Shown: positions 8,462-17,213, counted from the first letter of the stretch. The stretch: 64,000 bases of DNA from Gemmobacter denitrificans (GCF_036964905.1 NZ_JBALHR010000007.1:110059-174058), one strand, 5' to 3'. Notes: generated from the letters alone by a model not told the origin. Numbers and translations are program-made.

Positions 8462-10204
8462 ATGGAACGCGCATTTCTGAATGTCGAGGCGTCGCTGACC
8501 GGGCGGCGATGGGTGGGACCGGGGGCCGAACCCGCCCGCCGGGCCGAAGCCATGATGCAGGATACGCGCTTGCCTCTGGCGCTGTGTCAGGTGCTGGTGG
8601 CGCGCGGGGTCACTGCGCAAGAGGCGCCCGGCTATCTGGCCCCCGCGCTGCGCGATTTGTTGCCCGACCCCATGGTCTTGCGCGATATGGGGCCTGCGGC
8701 GGACCGGTTTCTGCGCGCCGTGGCAGGGCGTGAACGGATTGCAGTCTTTGCGGATTACGATGTCGATGGCGGCGCGTCGGCGGCGCTGCTTCTGACATGG
8801 CTGCGCGCAGTGGGGCGCGAGGCCACGCTTTATATCCCTGACCGGATCGATGAAGGTTATGGGCCGAATGTGCCAGCCATGCAGGCCCTGGCCGCAGCGC
8901 ATGACTTGATCATCTGTGTGGATTGCGGCACGCTGAGCCATGAGCCCATTGCAGCGGCCAAGGCCGCCGATGTGCTTGTGCTGGATCATCATCTGGGCGG
9001 CGAAACGCTGCCCCCTGCGCTGGCAGTGGTAAACCCCAACCGGCAGGATGAAGACGGTGCTTTGGCACATCTTTGCGCGGCTGGGGTGGTGTTCCTCATG
9101 CTGGTCGAGGCCAATCGGCGGATGAAGGCCAAGGGCACGCAGGGGCCGGACCTGATGGCGCTGCTTGATCTGGTGGCGCTGGCCACGGTTGCGGATGTGG
9201 CACCTCTGGTCGGCGTCAATCGCGCCTTTGTGCGTCAGGGGCTCAAGGTCATGGCGCGGCGCGACCGGGCCGGATTGCGCGCGCTGGCCGATGTGGCGCG
9301 GATGGATCAGGCCCCCACGCCCTATGCGCTTGGCTTCCTGCTTGGTCCGCGGGTCAATGCAGGGGGGCGGATCGGTCAGGCCGATCTGGGCGCCCGGCTT
9401 CTGGCCACGGCAGACCCGGCCGAGGCAGCGGCACTGGCCGAACGGCTGGACATGCTGAACACCGAGCGCCGCGATATCGAGGCGGCGGTGCGCGCCGCCG
9501 CCCTGGCGCAGGCCGAGGCGCGGGGTCTGGATGGTCCCCTTGTCTGGGCGGCGGGTGAAGGCTGGCACCCGGGTGTTGTGGGCATCGTGGCCGCGCGGTT
9601 GAAAGAGGCGACCAACCGCCCCGCCGTGGTCATCGGGCTGGAAGGCGGGATCGGCAAAGGCTCGGCGCGGTCGGTCTCCGGGGTCGATCTGGGGGCTGCG
9701 GTGCAGCGGGTGGCGGCAGAAGGGCTGCTCATCAAGGGGGGCGGGCACAAGATGGCGGCGGGCCTGACGGTGGATGAGGCGAAACTGCCCGAAGCCATGG
9801 AGCGCCTGGCCGAATTGCTGGCGCGGCAGGGCGCAGGCGCAGGCGGGCCTGCCGATCTGGCGGTGACCGGGCTTTTGTCGCCGGGCGCGGCGACCCTGGC
9901 CTTGGTCGAACAGCTGGAGGAGGCGGGGCCCTATGGCGCGGCGGCCCCGGCCCCGCGCTTTGCCTTTGCCGATTGCGCAGTGCAGGCGCGGCGGATCGGT
10001 GAAAATCACCTGCGGCTGTCCTTCGGCGATGGCATGGGTGCCAAGCTGGAAGCCGTGGCGTTCGGGGCCTTCGACGGGCCCTTGGGGCCTGCGCTGGAAC
10101 AGGCCGGGCATCAACGGTTTCACCTGGCCGGCAAGCTGGAGGTGAACAGCTATGGCGGCCGGACCAAGGTACAGTTGCGGCTGGAAGATGCTGCGCGGGC
10201 ATGA
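8462..10204 (+). CDS. recJ: Single-stranded-DNA-specific 5'-3' exonuclease RecJ
   Basis: RecJ degrades single-stranded DNA 5' to 3' in recombination (RecFOR pathway), mismatch and base-excision repair. The 580-residue protein has the DHH phosphoesterase motifs: DYDVDG at 98-103, DCGTLSHEP, and LDHH with DHH at 175-177. A DHHA1 domain follows with GWHPGVVGIVAARL and GGGHKMAAGLTV, then a C-terminal OB-like region. The ATG at 8462 is preceded by a strong AGGAGGG site and is preferred over an in-frame ATG at 8396. It stands as a single gene ahead of tRNA-Glu. Confidence 0.95.
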   Translation: MERAFLNVEASLTGRRWVGPGAEPARRAEAMMQDTRLPLALCQVLVARGVTAQEAPGYLAPALRDLLPDPMVLRDMGPAADRFLRAVAGRERIAVFADYDVDGGASAALLLTWLRAVGREATLYIPDRIDEGYGPNVPAMQALAAAHDLIICVDCGTLSHEPIAAAKAADVLVLDHHLGGETLPPALAVVNPNRQDEDGALAHLCAAGVVFLMLVEANRRMKAKGTQGPDLMALLDLVALATVADVAPLVGVNRAFVRQGLKVMARRDRAGLRALADVARMDQAPTPYALGFLLGPRVNAGGRIGQADLGARLLATADPAEAAALAERLDMLNTERRDIEAAVRAAALAQAEARGLDGPLVWAAGEGWHPGVVGIVAARLKEATNRPAVVIGLEGGIGKGSARSVSGVDLGAAVQRVAAEGLLIKGGGHKMAAGLTVDEAKLPEAMERLAELLARQGAGAGGPADLAVTGLLSPGAATLALVEQLEEAGPYGAAAPAPRFAFADCAVQARRIGENHLRLSFGDGMGAKLEAVAFGAFDGPLGPALEQAGHQRFHLAGKLEVNSYGGRTKVQLRLEDAARA

Positions 10205-10226
10205 TGAAAAATCTGCATTTTTCCTC

Positions 10227-10255
10227 TTGCGCGCCCATGGCGCGGGCGGTAGATA
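10227..10255 (+). promoter_or_regulatory. Predicted sigma70-type promoter of tRNA-Glu
   Basis: TTGCGC (10227-10232) and TAGATA (10250-10255) are separated by 17 bases, ending 16 bases before the mature tRNA. Placement and spacing fit a housekeeping promoter for the tRNA. Confidence 0.55.
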
Positions 10256-10271
10256 GCCGCCTACCGACAGT

Positions 10272-10346
10272 GGCCCGTTCGTCTATCGGTTAGGACACCA
10301 GGTTTTCAACCTGGGAAGAGGGGTTCGACTCCCCTACGGGCTGCCA
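10272..10346 (+). tRNA. tRNA-Glu (UUC)
   Basis: A complete 75-base cloverleaf with encoded CCA. The acceptor stem is GGCCCGT with ACGGGCT (a G-T pair at the end). The anticodon stem CCAGG/CCTGG frames the loop TTTTCAA, so the anticodon is TTC (10305-10307), reading Glu codons. The T-arm contains GGTTCGACTCC. It is a single tRNA between recJ and an ArsC/Spx-like gene. Confidence 0.97.
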
Positions 10347-10413
10347 CTTCCAGAAATCAATGTCTATCAATGGATTGGCGCGAAAAGCTGATCTTTTGTT
10401 CTGCGAGGTTTTG

Positions 10414-10740
10414 ATGATCCTGTACGGCATTCCCACCTGCGACACCTGCAAGAAAGCCCTGAAGGCGCTCGCTGCGGCGGGGAAGAATGTCAGCTTCCGT
10501 GATCTGCGCAAGGACCCGCTGTCCGAGGCAGAAATCGCCCGGATCGTGACCGAATTCGGCGACCGGGTGATCAACAAATCCTCGACCACCTATCGCGGTT
10601 TCAACGATTTTCTGAAGGCATCGGAACCCGAAGCGCAGATCGCCGCCCAGCCCACGGTAATGAAACGCCCGGTGATCGAAACCGAAACCGGCTGGTATCT
10701 GGGATGGGACGATTCCGTTCAGGCTGCGCTGCTGAAATGA
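10414..10740 (+). CDS. ArsC/Spx-family protein (YffB-like)
   Basis: A 108-residue thioredoxin-fold protein of the arsenate reductase/Spx superfamily. The N-terminus MILYGIPTCDTCKKA carries a CxxC pair (Cys10 and Cys13). It has family elements FRDLRKDPLS and INKSSTTYRG and a late TVMKRPVIET, as in YffB-like arsenate-reductase-related proteins. True arsenate reduction is not implied, since no arsenic-resistance genes are nearby. The start ATG 10414 has GAGG upstream; an in-frame ATG at 10360 would add 18 uncharacteristic residues. Cellular role uncertain, possibly a glutathione-dependent thiol reductase. Confidence 0.83.
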   Translation: MILYGIPTCDTCKKALKALAAAGKNVSFRDLRKDPLSEAEIARIVTEFGDRVINKSSTTYRGFNDFLKASEPEAQIAAQPTVMKRPVIETETGWYLGWDDSVQAALLK

Positions 10741-10744
10741 CAAA

Positions 10745-10764
10745 CGGCCCCGCAGGGGGGGCCG
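10745..10764 (-). terminator. Terminator of the cold-shock gene
   Basis: CGGCCCC pairs with GGGGCCG. Read on the minus strand the hairpin is followed by TTTG. It sits just beyond the cold-shock gene's stop and at the end of the convergent ArsC-like gene, so it may serve both. Confidence 0.6.
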
Positions 10765-10790
10765 CCTGAGGACAAGACCGACCGGGTCTC

Positions 10791-10997
10791 TTACAGAAGT
10801 TTCAAATCCGAGGCGGAGGCACGCCCGTCGCGGCCAGATTGCAGTTCGTAACCGATCTTCTGATTGTCGTTCAGGCCCTTTAGGCCCGCACGTTCCACGG
10901 CAGAAATATGGACAAACACGTCCTTGCCGCCATCATCGGGCGCAATGAAGCCGTAACCCTTGGTGGCGTTGAACCATTTCACGGTGCCGGTCGGCAT
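10791..10997 (-). CDS. Cold-shock domain protein (CspA family)
   Basis: A 68-residue single cold-shock domain that binds single-stranded nucleic acid and acts as an RNA chaperone. The RNP1 motif is KGYGFI (about 13-18) and RNP2 is VFVHIS (about 27-32), with the typical MPTGTVKWFN start. A strong AAGGAGA ribosome binding site precedes ATG 10997. The roughly 150-base upstream region could hold a structured 5' leader, as is common for csp genes, but no motif there can be confirmed by eye. Confidence 0.95.
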   Translation of the reverse strand: MPTGTVKWFNATKGYGFIAPDDGGKDVFVHISAVERAGLKGLNDNQKIGYELQSGRDGRASASDLKLL

Positions 10998-11153
10998 TCC
11001 GTCTCTCCTTTGTCAGCCATCCCGGGGCGAGATTGCCGCGGGCCGTGCAGCCAGGTCTTCCACTTGTCCGGCTGCCAGAACTGGCAGGAGGCGGTCGAAA
11101 GTCTGTCGTCACGGGGCGATGATGCCACGGATCAACCAAAAAGCAATAAATTT

Positions 11154-11181
11154 CGCCTTGGCAGCATGGGCCGCCAAGGCG
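11154..11181 (-). terminator. Probable thrS terminator
   Basis: A 9-bp perfect stem CGCCTTGGC / GCCAAGGCG with a ten-base loop lies 35 bases past the thrS stop. On the minus strand it is followed by an A/T-rich stretch that includes TTTATTGCTTTTTGG. It also separates thrS from the cold-shock gene promoter. Confidence 0.55.
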
Positions 11182-11215
11182 TTGAAATCGCGTCAATTCC
11201 AGTCACTGGTGTTTG

Positions 11216-13153
11216 TCAGGGCATCTGGGCGGCTGTGGACAGTTCGGCCAGAATCGCCTCCAGACTTGTGCTTTCCGTCCGGTTTTCGCCCAGACGCCGC
11301 ACGGAAACCGTACGCTCTTCGACCTCTTTCATGCCAATGGCAAGGATGACGGGAACCTTGCCGACCGAATGTTCACGCACCTTGTAATTGATCTTTTCAT
11401 TGCGGGTATCGGCTTCAGCGCGAACGCCCGCACGCTTCAGGGCGGCGGTGACCTCGGCCACATAGGCATCGGCGTCCGAGACGATGGAGGCGACAACCAC
11501 CTGCCGCGGCGCCAGCCAGAAGGGCAATTTGCCGGCGTAGTTTTCGATCAGGATACCGATGAACCGTTCAAACGAGCCCAGAACAGCGCGGTGCAGCATA
11601 TAGGGCATGTGTTTCATGCCATCCTCGCCGACATATTCCGCGCCAAGGCGCTGCGGCAACTGTGCGTCCACCTGGAAGGTGCCACATTGCCATTCCCGGC
11701 CGATTGCGTCGGTCAGTTTGAAATCCAGCTTGGGGCCATAGAAGGCGCCGTCGCCTTCATTGATCTGATAGGGCAGGCCAAGATGTTCGATGGCGGATTT
11801 CAGCGCACCTTCCACGATGTCCCATTGTTCATCGGTGCCGATGCGGACCTCGGGGCGCGTGGACAGTTTGATGTCGAAACTGTCAAAGCCCAGGTCTTTG
11901 TAGACACTAGACAAAAGCGAGATGAAGCTCGCGCACTCGCCCTGAATCTGTTCTTCGGTGCAGAAGATATGCGCGTCATCCTGCGTGAAGCCGCGCACGC
12001 GCATCAGCCCGTGCATGGAGCCGGAGGATTCATAGCGGTGGCAAGAGCCAAACTCGGCCAGTCGCAGCGGCAGATCGCGATAGGATTTCAGGCCCTGATT
12101 GTAGATCTGAACATGGCAAGGGCAGTTCATGGGTTTCAGCGCATTGATGCGCTTTTCCTTGGCGCCTTCCTCGTCCACTTCGACGATGAACATGTTCTCG
12201 CGGTAAGCTTCCCAATGGCCGGATTTTTCCCAGAGGATGCGGTCCACCACCTGCGGCGTCTTGATTTCCTTGTAATCGGCCTGCCGCAACCTTTTACGCA
12301 TATAGTCTTCCAGCGTGCGGTAGATCGTCCAGCCGTTGGGGTGCCAGAACACCATGCCGGGCGCTTCTTCCTGCAGATGGAAGAGGTCCATTTCGCGGCC
12401 CAGCTTGCGGTGGTCGCGCTTTGCGGCCTCTTCCAGCATGGTCAGATGGGCCTTCAGATCGTCGCGGTTCCTGAACGCCACGCCATAGATGCGCTGCAGC
12501 ATGGGTCGTGAGGCGTCGCCCAGCCAATAGGCGCCGGCCACATGCGTCAGTTTGAACGCGTCAGCCGGCACCTGTCCCGTGTGTTGCAGGTGCGGGCCAC
12601 GGCAGAGGTCTTGCCAAGGCCCATGCCAATACATGCGGATGTCCTCGCCTTCCGGGATTCGGTCCAGAAGTTCGATTTTGAAAGGCTCACCGCGATTTTC
12701 GTAATATTCGCGGGCCCTCTCGCGTGACCAAAGCTCTGTTTTGACAGGTTCGCGGGCGTTGATGATCTGCTTCATCCGCGCCTCGATCGCGCCCAGGTCC
12801 TCGGGCGTGAAGGGCTCGGCGCGGTCAAAATCATAGAACCAGCCATGGTCGCGGACCGGGCCGATGGTGACTTTGACATCGGGCCAGATCTCTTGCACAG
12901 CGCGGGCCATGATATGGGCGAGATCGTGGCGGATCAGTTCCAGCGCCTGTGCGTCATCCTGCATCGTGTGGATGGCGATGGTGGCATCGCTGGAAATGGG
13001 CCATTGCAGATCCCAATGGGCACCATTCACCGTGGCAGAGATCGCCTTTTTGGCAAGGCTGGTGGAAATGGCAGCCGCCACTTCGGCGGGCGTCACGCCA
13101 GCTGCGAATTCGCGTTTGTTGCCATCGGGAAATGTCAGGGAAATCTGAGCCAT
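11216..13153 (-). CDS. thrS: Threonyl-tRNA synthetase
   Basis: A 645-residue class II aminoacyl-tRNA synthetase that charges tRNA-Thr. Domains in order are the TGS domain (about 1-62), the editing (SAD) domain with the HxxxH zinc site RHDLAHIMARA (about 73-83), the catalytic core with motif 2 FGSCHRYESSGSMHGLMRVRGF, zinc-ligand regions NCPCHVQIY and HRAVLGSFERFIGIL, and the anticodon-binding domain from about 540. Length matches the full-size bacterial enzyme. The minus-strand leader AGGATCAAGGCCT precedes ATG 13153. It is divergent from tag. Confidence 0.97.
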   Translation of the reverse strand: MAQISLTFPDGNKREFAAGVTPAEVAAAISTSLAKKAISATVNGAHWDLQWPISSDATIAIHTMQDDAQALELIRHDLAHIMARAVQEIWPDVKVTIGPVRDHGWFYDFDRAEPFTPEDLGAIEARMKQIINAREPVKTELWSRERAREYYENRGEPFKIELLDRIPEGEDIRMYWHGPWQDLCRGPHLQHTGQVPADAFKLTHVAGAYWLGDASRPMLQRIYGVAFRNRDDLKAHLTMLEEAAKRDHRKLGREMDLFHLQEEAPGMVFWHPNGWTIYRTLEDYMRKRLRQADYKEIKTPQVVDRILWEKSGHWEAYRENMFIVEVDEEGAKEKRINALKPMNCPCHVQIYNQGLKSYRDLPLRLAEFGSCHRYESSGSMHGLMRVRGFTQDDAHIFCTEEQIQGECASFISLLSSVYKDLGFDSFDIKLSTRPEVRIGTDEQWDIVEGALKSAIEHLGLPYQINEGDGAFYGPKLDFKLTDAIGREWQCGTFQVDAQLPQRLGAEYVGEDGMKHMPYMLHRAVLGSFERFIGILIENYAGKLPFWLAPRQVVVASIVSDADAYVAEVTAALKRAGVRAEADTRNEKINYKVREHSVGKVPVILAIGMKEVEERTVSVRRLGENRTESTSLEAILAELSTAAQMP

Positions 13154-13401
13154 AGGCCTTGATCCTCGTCAGTTTGGCGCCCACGGAACGCCCGGTTGCG
13201 GGTTATGATGGGCGCGGTTCTGCGCCTTGGGGGGGCGAAAGTCAATCTTCGCCTGGGCAATTTCAGCTTTTCAGCGAGTGCGCAGCCAACCTGTTACGGC
13301 ATGTCCACACTGCGCCCGGCACCTTGGCTGCGGTAGATGGGCTATACGTTTGGCAGTTCCGCGCGCTAGGCTGCGGTCAATGGGTGAGCAAGGGGGCTGA
13401 A

Positions 13402-14070
13402 ATGCGATCATTTGCAGAAATTCTTGCGATTGCGGCAGAGCGCAAGGGCGGTGAGGCCGCTGTTTTGGCAACGACCAGCGATCCGCTCTCTGCCGAGGCA
13501 CTGGTCGCCATTCCCGCCGACCGCTGGCTGGCGCAGATGGCGCGCGGCATCTTTCAGGCCGGGATCAGCTGGAAAGTGGTCGAGGCAAAGTGGCCGGGCA
13601 TCGAAGAGGCCTTTGGCGGCTTTGCCATCGGGCCGGTATCCATGCTCGACGACGACGGAATCGAGGCGCTGCTGTCTGATCGTCGCGTGATCCGCAGCGG
13701 GCCAAAGATCGTGGCCATCCGCGACAACGCCGCTTTCATCCGGCAGGTGGAAGAGGCCGAGGGCGGCTTTGCCCGCAAGATCGCCGATTGGCCCGCCGGG
13801 GATTTCGTGGGGCTGGTGGACTGGTTGCAGCGTCATGGCAGCCGGTTGGGCGGCATGACCGGGCCATACATGCTCCGGCAGATGGGGAAGGAAAGCTATC
13901 TTCTATCGTCCGATGTGCAGGCGCGGCTGCAGGCCGAGGGTGTGATCGATGGGCCGCCGACATCGCGAAAGGCGCGCGCGGCGATTCAGGCGGCATTTGA
14001 CAGGTGGCGGGCGGAAAGCGGGCGCAGCTTCAATGTGATCAGCCGGGTTCTGGCGCAAAGCATCGGTTGA
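13402..14070 (+). CDS. tag: DNA-3-methyladenine glycosylase I family protein
   Basis: A 222-residue helix-hairpin-helix glycosylase-like protein of the Tag family, which excises 3-methyladenine from alkylated DNA. Landmarks are FQAGISWKVVEAKWPGIEEAF (split here as FQAGISWKVV and KWPGIEEAF), the helical IRSGPKIVAIRDNA and LGGMTGPYMLRQMGKESY. It lacks the short Cys/His zinc-binding N-terminus of E. coli Tag and is closest to a Rhodobacteraceae subgroup, so substrate range may differ. ATG 13402 follows AAGGGGG; the frame extends upstream to 13159 without a better start. It is followed closely by an alpha/beta hydrolase gene. Confidence 0.75.
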   Translation: MRSFAEILAIAAERKGGEAAVLATTSDPLSAEALVAIPADRWLAQMARGIFQAGISWKVVEAKWPGIEEAFGGFAIGPVSMLDDDGIEALLSDRRVIRSGPKIVAIRDNAAFIRQVEEAEGGFARKIADWPAGDFVGLVDWLQRHGSRLGGMTGPYMLRQMGKESYLLSSDVQARLQAEGVIDGPPTSRKARAAIQAAFDRWRAESGRSFNVISRVLAQSIG

Positions 14071-14102
14071 CGGTAAAGCCTGCGCAAAGACGGAGAATTG
14101 CC

Positions 14103-14846
14103 ATGCCTGACTTCTTGACCACGCCGCAAGGCCGCCGGATCGCCTATCACCAAACTGCGGGGCAGGGGCCGGGAGTGATGTTTCTTGGTGGGTTCAAGTC
14201 CGACATGACGGGCACAAAGGCCGTGCATCTGCAGAACTGGGCCGAGGCGAAGGGCCGGGCCTTTCTGCGGTTCGATTATTCGGGCCATGGCCAATCGGAT
14301 GGGGATTTCCTGGACGGCTGCATCGGCGACTGGGCGGCGGATGCCCAGGCAGTGATCGCAGCCCTGACGCAAGGGCCGCAGGTGCTGGTGGGTTCGTCCA
14401 TGGGGGGGTGGATGGCGCTGCTGGCGGCGCGTGCCATGCCGGAGCGCGTGGCCGGTTTGGTGGGTATCGCCGCCGCCCCCGATTTCACCGAAGATCTGAT
14501 GTGGGCGGGCTTTACCGAGGCTGAACGCGCCGCAGTCATGGCTGGGCGCCTGGAGCAGCCCTCGGAATATAGCGACGAACCCTATGTGATCACGAAGAAG
14601 CTGATCGAGGATGGGCGCAACCATCTGGTGCTGCGCAACCCGCTGCGGCTGCCCTTCCCTGTTCGGCTCTTGCAGGGAACAGCGGATGTCGATGTGCCCC
14701 CGGCTGTTGCCCTGCGGCTGATGGAACATGCTGAAGCGCCCGACCTGCAACTGTTGCTGGTGAAAGGTGCCGATCACCGGTTTTCTACCCCGCAATGCCT
14801 TGCGATGATGACGGCGGCGATCGAGGATATCCTCGGCCAGATTTGA
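14103..14846 (+). CDS. Alpha/beta hydrolase
   Basis: A 247-residue serine hydrolase with an intact triad: the nucleophile elbow GSSMGGW (Ser99), an Asp in LQGTADVDVP and His in KGADHRFS. FRFDYSGHGQSDGDF is a typical loop after strand 4. The closest general match is the small ABHD10-like palmitoyl-thioesterase/esterase type. ATG 14103 is preceded by GGAG and lies 32 bases after tag. Substrate unknown. Confidence 0.85.
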   Translation: MPDFLTTPQGRRIAYHQTAGQGPGVMFLGGFKSDMTGTKAVHLQNWAEAKGRAFLRFDYSGHGQSDGDFLDGCIGDWAADAQAVIAALTQGPQVLVGSSMGGWMALLAARAMPERVAGLVGIAAAPDFTEDLMWAGFTEAERAAVMAGRLEQPSEYSDEPYVITKKLIEDGRNHLVLRNPLRLPFPVRLLQGTADVDVPPAVALRLMEHAEAPDLQLLLVKGADHRFSTPQCLAMMTAAIEDILGQI

Positions 14847-14909
14847 CGATTTTCAATATTCGATGGTCGGGCGCTCTTGGGTGCAGTCTTTTGAAAACTC
14901 TGCATTCAG

Positions 14910-15041
14910 ATGGATATGCAGGCTATTCTTAACCTCGCGCTGGCTGTGACTGGTTGTCTTTCTGCAACGGCGGGGCACGGAATGCCCCGCGATCCACAGG
15001 CAGGCCGTGTGAAGCTGGCCTTGGCCCTTGCATCCCGATAA
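14910..15041 (+). other. Possible 43-codon open frame in the hydrolase intergenic region
   Basis: The 250-base gap between the two hydrolase genes holds one ATG frame of 43 codons, starting MDMQAILNLALAVTGCLSAT, with a hydrophobic N-terminus and a lipobox-like VTGC. No ribosome binding site precedes it and the N-terminus lacks positive charge. It also contains an 8-bp hairpin (14970-14990). I see no convincing gene here. Confidence 0.18.
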
Positions 15042-15097
15042 GATGCAGAAAATGCGATCTGTCGGCCAAACGGCAGACCTGAGGAACGAGAGAGATC

Positions 15098-15799
15098 ATG
15101 AAAGAGCCGGTTGTCCTGATCCCGGGCCTGGCCTGCGATGCGCGGCTGTTCCGCCATCAACTGCTGCACTTGTCGTTGCATCGCCCGGTCATGGTGGTGC
15201 AACCACAGGGCGCGACGGTGGAGGAAATGTCGGCAGCGCTCTTGCCGCAACTGCCGCCACGATCGGTGCTGGTAGGGGTGGGCTTGGGCGGTGATGTGGC
15301 GCTGGACCTGCTGCGGCGGTCGCTGGACGGGTTTTCACGCATCGTGTTGATCTCAACCGATCCGCTGTCGGAAGCCCCGGCCATAGCCGCCGCGCGTGAG
15401 GCCCGGATGGTAGCGGCGCGCAGTGGGCGCCTGTTTCAGGCCGTAGCCGAAGAATATCCCACTGCCGATATGGGCCCAAACCGCGCGAGGATAGAGGCGC
15501 TGCTTCGCGACATGGCGGAACATCTGGGCGAAGGGGTCTATTTGCGCCAGCAAAAGGCCATGCAACGCCGCCCGGACCAGCAAAAGACCCTGCGGCGGGC
15601 GATGATCCCGGCACTGATCCTGGGTGGGCGGCTAGATACGCTGGTGCCGCCACGTCGGCACGAATTCGTGGCTGAGCTGATGCCTTTTGCCACGCTGCAC
15701 ATGATCGAAGGGGTGGGGCACCTCTTGCCGCTGGAGGCCCCGGAGGCGGTAACGACCGCGCTGGAAGAGTTCCTGCGCGGTCCGATGCTTTTGCGGTAG
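15098..15799 (+). CDS. Alpha/beta hydrolase-fold protein lacking the nucleophile serine
   Basis: A 233-residue alpha/beta hydrolase-fold protein. The acid and base positions look present (Asp in ILGGRLDTLVPP, His in IEGVGHLLP), but the nucleophile elbow reads GVGLGGD (60-66) where GxSxG is expected, so the catalytic serine is a glycine (Gly62, codon GGC at 15281-15283). No cysteine or aspartate replaces it. The protein may be catalytically inactive, a binding protein, or use another mechanism. ATG 15098 follows GAGAGAG. It is convergent with phaZ, and the hairpin at 15803-15829 separates them. Confidence 0.8.
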   Translation: MKEPVVLIPGLACDARLFRHQLLHLSLHRPVMVVQPQGATVEEMSAALLPQLPPRSVLVGVGLGGDVALDLLRRSLDGFSRIVLISTDPLSEAPAIAAAREARMVAARSGRLFQAVAEEYPTADMGPNRARIEALLRDMAEHLGEGVYLRQQKAMQRRPDQQKTLRRAMIPALILGGRLDTLVPPRRHEFVAELMPFATLHMIEGVGHLLPLEAPEAVTTALEEFLRGPMLLR

Positions 15800-15802
15800 C
15801 GG

Positions 15803-15829
15803 CACCGTCGCGCTTACTGCGCGACGGTG
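15803..15829. terminator. Perfect hairpin overlapping the phaZ stop codon
   Basis: CACCGTCGCGC pairs perfectly with GCGCGACGGTG (11 bp) around the loop TTACT, which contains the phaZ stop codon (TAA on the minus strand). It lies between convergent genes and probably ends both transcripts, though no T run follows on either strand. Confidence 0.5.
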
Positions 15830-17100
15830 AGCTTGACTGGTGCCTTGGCCGCACGACCCGCGGTATCATCGCCGGAATTGGCATCGATGAAGTTCAGCAC
15901 CAGCGGGCGGATGTTCAGCCGCCAGGATTTGCCGGCAAAGATGCCGTAATGGCCGGCACCCGGTTCCAGATGGCTGGCCTTCTTGCTGTCGGGCAGGTTG
16001 GTCAGCAGGTCCAGCGCGGCAAGGCATTGGCCAGGCGCTGAAATATCGTCATTTGCCCCTTCGACGATCTTCACGGCGACCTTGGTGATATTGCCGAAAT
16101 CCACCTTCGTCCCTGCCACAACAAAGGCATTGCGGGCAATTTCGCGGTTCTTGAATACGCGTTCGACCGTGGACAGGTAGAATTCGGCGGTCATGTCCAT
16201 CACCGCCAGATATTCGTCATAGAACCGGTTATGGGCATCGTGATCGCTGGCCTCACCCCGGGCGACGCGCAGGATCTGTTCGCTGAATGCCTTGGAATGG
16301 CGCTCGGCATTCATGGACATGAAGGATGCCAGTTGCAGCAGGCCCGGATAGACCAGACGGCCCGCGCCCTGGTATTTGAAACCGACGCGCTGGATGGCCC
16401 ATTGTTCCAACTGGCCCATGGTCACGCGACGACCGAAATCTGTCACCTCGGTCGCGGCGGCATCAGGATCGACTGGCCCGCCGATCAGGGTCAGCGAGCG
16501 GGGCTGGGCATCGGGGTCTTCGCCTGCCAGATAGGCCGTGGCGGCCAGCGTCAACGGCACCGGCTGGCATACAGCCAGAACATGGGTGTCGGGCCCCAGA
16601 TGGCGCATGAAATCGACGAGATAGAGCGTGTAATCCTCGACATCAAACTTGCCCATCGATACCGGAATATCACGCGCATTATGCCAATCTGTCACAAAAA
16701 CGTCAGCGTCCGGCAGCAAGCTTGCCACCGTGGAGCGGAGGAGCGTCGCATAGTGGCCGGACATCGGGGCAACCAGCAGGATTTTGCGGGCCATCGGCGC
16801 ACGTCGGCGGACGAAGAACTGCACAAGGTCGCCGAATGGCCGTTCGACCACTTTCTTCACATCGACCAAATGATCCTGACCATCGGGGCCGACGATCGAC
16901 CGGATGCCCCAATCCGGTTTGGCTACCATGCGGTTGAAGGTGCGTTCTGCCACCGCACCCCAGGCTGCGGTCAGCTGCAGCATCGGATTGGTGGACAGGG
17001 CGAAGGCTGGATATGACGCCATGGCCCGCGCGGTTGCCCCCAACCATTCATTTGTGTTGCGGGCGGTTTCCATAAGGTCATAAGTCGCCATATACTTCAT
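15814..17100 (-). CDS. phaZ: Intracellular polyhydroxyalkanoate depolymerase PhaZ
   Basis: A 428-residue intracellular PHA depolymerase, which breaks storage granules down to hydroxyacids. The family signs are the MATYDLMETARNTNEWLGA start, APMSGHYATLLR, TDWHNARDIP, a lipase-box-like element with cysteine (LAVCQPVPL, about 177-185) and a C-terminal His region LEPGAGHYGIFAG. There is no signal peptide, consistent with a granule-bound cytoplasmic enzyme. It is divergent from phaC with a 113-base intergenic region, the usual arrangement in this family. Confidence 0.93.
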   Translation of the reverse strand: MKYMATYDLMETARNTNEWLGATARAMASYPAFALSTNPMLQLTAAWGAVAERTFNRMVAKPDWGIRSIVGPDGQDHLVDVKKVVERPFGDLVQFFVRRRAPMARKILLVAPMSGHYATLLRSTVASLLPDADVFVTDWHNARDIPVSMGKFDVEDYTLYLVDFMRHLGPDTHVLAVCQPVPLTLAATAYLAGEDPDAQPRSLTLIGGPVDPDAAATEVTDFGRRVTMGQLEQWAIQRVGFKYQGAGRLVYPGLLQLASFMSMNAERHSKAFSEQILRVARGEASDHDAHNRFYDEYLAVMDMTAEFYLSTVERVFKNREIARNAFVVAGTKVDFGNITKVAVKIVEGANDDISAPGQCLAALDLLTNLPDSKKASHLEPGAGHYGIFAGKSWRLNIRPLVLNFIDANSGDDTAGRAAKAPVKLTVAQ

Positions 17101-17213
17101 TCACGTCTCCTTGCCCGATGGGCCGTGGCTTAGCTGCGCTCCCCGATCCGGCAGCGGAGGAGGAGGCGGAATGCTGCGTTTGCGAAATTGGACTGTAGGG
17201 GGGAAAGATTAAC

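Noticed and set aside
7802..10123. Long minus-strand open frame (773 codons)
   Set aside because: Antisense to gloA and recJ, rich in His/Arg/Pro, without recognisable domains.
10206..10223. Terminator after recJ (GAAAAAT-CTGC-ATTTTTC)
   Set aside because: The 7-bp stem is almost entirely A/T and is followed by CTCTTGC rather than T's, so it is unlikely to be a stable terminator.
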